A DNA stretch of 64,000 nucleotides, from the NCBI GenBank assembly GCA_000507305.1, contig DF240035.1:1-64000 (forward strand), given 5' to 3'. Below, piece by piece: positions 59,600-64,000 of the stretch. Under the pieces are notes generated by a model. That model was not told the origin of the DNA and did no database searches. It saw only the letters and a list, made by a program, of their open reading frames with translations. Position 1 is the stretch's first letter. Every line of letters starts with the position of its first letter. Source of the stretch: Breviolum minutum Mf 1.05b.01 (lineage: Eukaryota > Sar > Dinophyceae > Suessiales > Symbiodiniaceae). The position numbers were made by a program, and so were the translations under genes.

Positions 59600-61394
59600 A
59601 TGCTGCTTGGGTAGATCCCGGGCAGAGCGCCCATCAGTCAGCGAAGTCAAGGTGAAAAGAGACACTACTTGTTTCTTCCGCAATTGCCGATCAAGCTCGA
59701 GGCGTAGTCGGTCATCTAGTCTCTTGAACTGTTGAAGAGTAGGCATGCAATGATTATGCAAAAAGCCCTGGATACTTTAAAAAGCACAAAAACAACCCCC
59801 CAAAACAGCCCTCAAACACCAACAAACACACCAAGCAAAAGTATCCAGGGAACTAGGTGAAATGCAAAAAAGGGTGAAACCGACGCTAACTGCCTCTCAG
59901 CTCTCAGCCCTTCTCTTCAAAGATGAAGTCCCTCATAGCAAAGACTCATTCTCATATCGCCCAAACCATTGTAAGGCTGTAAGGCTGCTGTAGATATTTC
60001 ATCCTGACGCAAAAGGTACTGTTGATGAATACATCCCAGTCAATCGAAAGCCAACCGACGGTTGGCTCACCCACCTGTCGGTTGATGAGGCCACATAGGG
60101 TTTGCAGCCAGTGTGACCAATATGAATGGTTAGTAAGCACATCCAGGGAGGATTATCCGCCCAAGATGCCAGAAGTACCGCTCTATTTGCAAACAATCCC
60201 TTCCTGCAGCGACCATTGGAAAAGCAAGCTCTCCATTCGTAGGCAAAGGTAATGCAAATTCAGAACTAGCCAGCCATCCCCAGAGAGCCCACTACACGAG
60301 CAGTCATGCATCCAGTGTAGCGCCTGTGCATGAGCCTCCCACTACACCGGGGTTTCGCTTGCACCTCATCAATGTTGCATTCCCTCATAGGCCTCATTGG
60401 GTCGTCCCGCACATCCGGTGGGAGCTTTTTCTTGAAAACTCCTTGCTTGGTGCGCCAGACTTGCACCCAAGCATTCTCTTGTTGCTCAATCAGTCTCCAG
60501 GCAGCTGCGTCCATATCATCCAGCTTTTGAAAGTGAAGAAAGAGCCTTATAAAGGGCGGGGAGGAGGATGTTGTTCGCTGTATCAACCATTCTTGAGTGC
60601 TCTTCCATTAGTTTTCGACATACCTGGCATTTGGACCTCGATACCTGTCTTCTTTCCACTTCACAGTTATTGCAGAACAGCCTGTTGTATAATGCTTCCC
60701 ACTAGAGACCTGTAGGATGCGTGGTGAATAGCCGATTGCGAAGTAGTGTCCAACGGATCTTCACCTCCTCCCAAATGCTGCGGGCTTTGAGGCGACTGCG
60801 CTCTCTCTGCATAAACTTATCAGTAGGAACATCCAGAGCCGACACTTCAAAAGTCATCTGCATGGGCCACATATGTCTTTCTCTTCTAGCCGATATGAGC
60901 CATTCGTCAGCCGTCATACTCCCTGGTAGGAGAAGGCTCACCACAATTCTGCTCGCTGTGGCAAGGTGCCAAGCAGTGGATGCTTTTTGATTGAAGATGT
61001 CCCTGAGGATTCCTTCATAAAGTAGTGGAAACAGTTGCGTTACACAAGAAGCATCCAGAGTAAGCCAATCAACATTAGCTCTGGCATGGAGGATAGGGCT
61101 CTGCCCTCGCCTATCCACATGCCATCTTTTCAATCTGAAGCTTACTTCCGGATTATTGGGTACAGCTGTATTGGAACTTGCAGTACGGGCAACAGCGCCC
61201 TGCTGCAGGTTCCCTTGAACCAAGCGACCATGCGCGCACGGACGCGATTTTTTTGCTGACGTTGCCCGTATTTTACTTTTCCTGGCGTGCGCCTGCCCTT
61301 CTGTCCAGCTGTCCATCTTGCAGGTGATCATGGCACATGTACATGTATCGACAGTCCCATGCGTCTGGCCACGGTCAAGTAGGAGTTCTTGCAC
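59600..61394 (-). CDS. Unrecognised spliced gene
   Basis: Three coding islands: 60710 to about 61394 (up to 230 codons, DNA richer in GC than its surroundings), 60348-60504, and about 59600-59724. The first ends at ACAG|GTCTCT and joins in phase at GCAG|CTGCC to the second (LIEQQENAWVQVWRTKQGVF, VRDDPMRPMRECNIDE). The third reads LDDRLRLELDRQLRKKQ, then F-T-L-T-S-L-T-D-G-R-S-A-R-D-L. Basic and helical overall, with W-x-x-x-R patterns, no membrane helix and no motif I recognise. The 5' limit is unclear: the first 100 nt resemble a repeat also found at 63.49-63.57 kb. Confidence 0.5.
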
Positions 61395-61408
61395 ACAGCT
61401 ACTGCACC

Positions 61409-61487
61409 TCTCCTATGGGGCTCGAGTCCGTGACGGTACGCCCTGCGCTCACAGAGCGCATACGCTACCAGCCTGAGCTAAGGAGGC
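61409..61487 (-). pseudogene. Degenerate tRNA-like copy
   Basis: Shares the GCCTCCTTAGCTCAG start and the CCCCATAGGAG end with the two intact copies. The D arm is broken, the variable/T region carries extra bases, and the acceptor stem does not close. The adjacent sequence to about 61570 (TATGCATGCGGGCAAG and CCACAAAA) matches that next to the 62202 copy. Confidence 0.5.
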
Positions 61488-62023
61488 CTTGCTGCTGAGC
61501 TACGTAGCGGACAAATCGCTTGGAGTCTAGGGAAACAGGTATGCATGCGGGCAAGTCCACAAAACTTTGGTGCAGCCCGCCTTTCTCCGGGCGAGTCAAA
61601 ATTGCTTTAATCTTTTGTTTGCAAAACAACTAGAAAGTAGCACAGTCAGCAAGACAGCCCTTGCAACAGGCACTAGCAGCAAGAACTAGCAACAGAGCCA
61701 GGAAAGCGCGCGGTAACTTTTATCACCCGTGACGTGACGAAGCAGTGGAAGGCCGCACCGGCGGCAAACACTACACATGGCTGTTTTGACTGATTAGTGT
61801 AAGCATGTCAGCTAACCACGCAGGGTGCGCCCACACGCGTTTACTTCCAGTCTGTTTTCTGTGAAGGCGCCGTCGATGAAGCTGCTGTCTTGGCAGGCAA
61901 GCAATGACCGCAACACGTGACTATAGCTGCGCAGATGAGGACCTGGGCGCAGATCCGAGGCAAACAGCCCCACCAAAACTTGCACATTGTGAATGCATAC
62001 GTTCCCTTGGCTGTGGCGATAAG

Positions 62024-62095
62024 GCCTCCTTAGCTCAGCTGGTAGAGCATGCGCTCCGTAAGCGCATGGTCATGGGCTCAAGCCCCATAGGAGGC
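62024..62095 (+). tRNA. tRNA-like gene, anticodon-position CGT (Thr) with C at position 33
   Basis: A 72-nt cloverleaf: acceptor stem GCCTCCT/AGGAGGC, D stem GCTC/GAGC, anticodon stem TGCGC/GCGCA with loop TCCGTAA, T stem ATGGG/CCCAT. All stems pair perfectly. The loop would place CGT at positions 34-36, but position 33 is C instead of the near-universal T, and the T loop begins C instead of T. No T-run terminator follows. It may be a real threonine tRNA or a tRNA-derived repeat (SINE head). Confidence 0.55.
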
Positions 62096-62201
62096 TCTTG
62101 CATCAAGCTCTTGCACCCTCTGAAGATTGGAACGTCCACAAGCACGGGCCTATCGACTCGAGGCGGACGCCTGCTGCTTCCTGCCAGCACAGCCACATAC
62201 A

Positions 62202-62273
62202 GCCTCCTATGGGGCTCGAGCCCATGACCGGACGCTTACAGAGCGCATGCTCTACCAGCTGAGCTAAGGAGGC
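62202..62273 (-). tRNA. tRNA-like copy, opposite strand, anticodon-position TGT
   Basis: Same 72-nt unit with acceptor, D and T stems intact. The anticodon stem is damaged (TGCGC against GCGTC) and the loop is TCTGTAA, again with C at position 33. Inverted relative to the copy at 62024. Flanking sequence on its 5' side (ATGCATGCGGGCAAG) also flanks the copy at 61409, so the repeated unit is larger than the tRNA. Confidence 0.45.
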
Positions 62274-63403
62274 CTTGCAGCTGAGCCATGTAGCTTGGGG
62301 CTCTATCACTATGCATGCGGGCAAGGCCGCAAAAGTTTGACGCTCACGCTTTCACTACGCGGTCGCGCCCGTCCTCATCCGCCTTGCGCAACTCCTGGCC
62401 CGCGCCGCGCTGCCGCCTGACGCACATTGAACCCTTTCATTTGTTCTGCACGGATTCGGCGTGCCCCGCTTCCAGTCATCACCCGAGGCCACCCTTGCCC
62501 GGCGCCGGGAATTTTGCGCATAGCTAGCAGGTAGCACTATCAGCAAGCAAGCGAGCAAGCAAGCATCAGCAACAGACTTTTGCAGAAAGCGCTAGCAGCA
62601 AGCATGTGGAAGTCATGCTTCTGACTTCAGACAATCTCCGTTGGTGACTGCACTCTCTGACTCACGTCGACAAAAGAAGATACAAATGAAAATGTTTTTT
62701 GCACACCTTGTCGCAATAGTCTAATTGTCTGTGGCACCTTCTCTCCACTTTCAAATCTGTCCCTTTTCTTTTCCTATGTTGCCGCGCCCGCTATTGCAGC
62801 AGTGACGGGCAAATGGGTCAAGTGAAACACAGCAGAGAACCGTGACTCATGCTCTTATCACTTTTGCCTCAACCTCTGTCAAAAACGCCATCTCTTGCAA
62901 AAGGTGAAACCGTGAAACATACAATGCCCCTTCTCAACAGCAGCAGCCCTCTCAGTACTTCTCGTCTCAACTTAAAACTGGGTCAAGTGTGTGTGCGCAG
63001 CTGGCGACCTGAGTCTTGAATCGTTAACTTCAATACCCAACTGACAGGTCGCATCAATGTGTGTTGAAAAAATGACTGTCAGCCACAATGAATGCAATCT
63101 TTCAGCATAGTGGTCAAAAAGCAAGGCGTGACTTGTATAAGCCAGAGGCAAATGATATGACACTCCCTTCTCCAGCAAAGAAATTGTTCAATGCAAAACA
63201 TCACCAAAAGATCTTGTCCCGTGGCTTGGGGTGACCAGACCACAGATTGTAACCGAAGACAAGGTTGGCCCATTTCCCCTTGAAACCTCAGGAGTGTCAA
63301 GTATTTGAAGGATTTGGGCAAACTTTCCCAAGTTGCCAATGTCATCTGTCAAACCATCAATAAAATTTTGCTGGAGTTTAAGGCAGAAAAACAGTACCCT
63401 TAC

Positions 63404-63652
63404 CTTTCTTGATAGTTCAAAAAACTTCAGCGTCATGAATCTTAGCTTTTGCATGTAAGGATCCTGGAGGAAAGGATTGTCTTGGTTGTTGATGTTGTCC
63501 GTATTTCGCTTTTCCTTGCTTCTGCCTGCCCTTCTATCCAGCTATTCACCTTGCAGGTGATCATGGGAAATTCCGATATCTAATGGAACTGCGATGACCT
63601 CATCTTTGTCATTTTTGAAGGTTGGGAGCCACAGTGGCTGAGGTGCTTTAGT
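63404..63652 (-). CDS. Weak coding islands, possibly one gene fragment
   Basis: Two open stretches. At about 63556-63652, PTKAPQPLWLPTFKNDKDEV continues to donor CAAG|GTGAAT. At about 63404-63463, the acceptor CCTTTCCTCCAG is followed by DPYMQKLRFMTLKFFELSRK and donor GTAAGG. Both have good splice signals but are short and unrecognised. The frame continues open past GTAAGG to 63188, so the end is uncertain. Confidence 0.3.
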
Positions 63653-64000
63653 TGGACTTCATGGATAGATCTTCAACATTTCCGTCAAAATCGGCAAGAA
63701 CTCTACTTTTACCGAATTTAGCAAGAATGCCTTTGCACTTTGCAAGACGTTTGGATGACTTTTTTTTCAACACACAGCTTCAATGCAGCGATCATGAATA
63801 TCACTCTTTGCAGGATGAAGCAAAAACCGAGGTTCGGAAAACATTTGTAACATTGAGAAAATGGTCGAGGAGAATTTAAAAAAGATTGAGAAGAGCGCGG
63901 GTTACAGCATCAATTGAGTTCGCACAGCAGGTGTGGATATTGGAAGCTAGCCTCATTTGTGGCGAAGAAAGATAGCATAAGCGAGGCTGGCTGGGTCATT

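Overview
The window looks like nuclear DNA of a dinoflagellate (Suessiales/Symbiodiniaceae-like; inference). Four things point there. (1) A plastid-type RNA polymerase beta gene (rpoB), normally a plastid gene in other algae, is broken here into more than twenty short spliced exons. (2) Several exon joins need GC or GA splice donors, with AG|G at the junction. (3) One gene combines a glycine-betaine-type solute-binding domain, Cys-rich repeats, membrane helices and TIR domains, an architecture I associate with dinoflagellates. (4) The introns are packed with short inverted-repeat elements of many families. All confidently read genes lie on the minus strand. Exon boundaries were read by eye from AG/GT(GC/GA) signals, reading phase and family conservation; no transcript was available.

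Layout. 1-4464: repeat-rich, no convincing gene; the last rpoB exons were not found here. 4465-25909: rpoB, read right to left from the N-terminal beta lobe (25.9 kb) to the V-Y-D-G-K-T-G exon (4.5 kb). 27272-40314: about twenty short exons of an unrecognised protein, phase-compatible with each other at most joins and with the first rpoB exon, so either a very long 5' part of the same gene or a separate upstream gene. 41-44.7 kb: mainly repeats. 44699-57642: a receptor-like gene with signal peptide, OpuAC-like solute-binding domain, Cys-rich repeats, membrane helices, a TIR domain with the W-C-x-x-E motif, a second TIR-like domain and a C-terminal helix. 57.6-59.6 kb: no clear gene, with microsatellites. 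59600-61394: an unrecognised spliced gene. 61.4-62.3 kb: three tRNA-like units in both orientations. 62.3-64 kb: weak coding islands.

How it fits together: the beta subunit would act in the plastid, with the other polymerase subunits encoded elsewhere. The receptor-like protein would bind a small solute outside the cell (or in an endomembrane lumen) and signal through cytoplasmic TIR domains. The two genes are not obviously linked in function.

The strongest whole-window signal is the repeat landscape: at least fifteen families of roughly 80-160 bp terminal-inverted-repeat elements recur across introns, often ending within a few bases of a splice site, and one family makes up most of a short intron. 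This resembles introner elements (intron-generating transposons).
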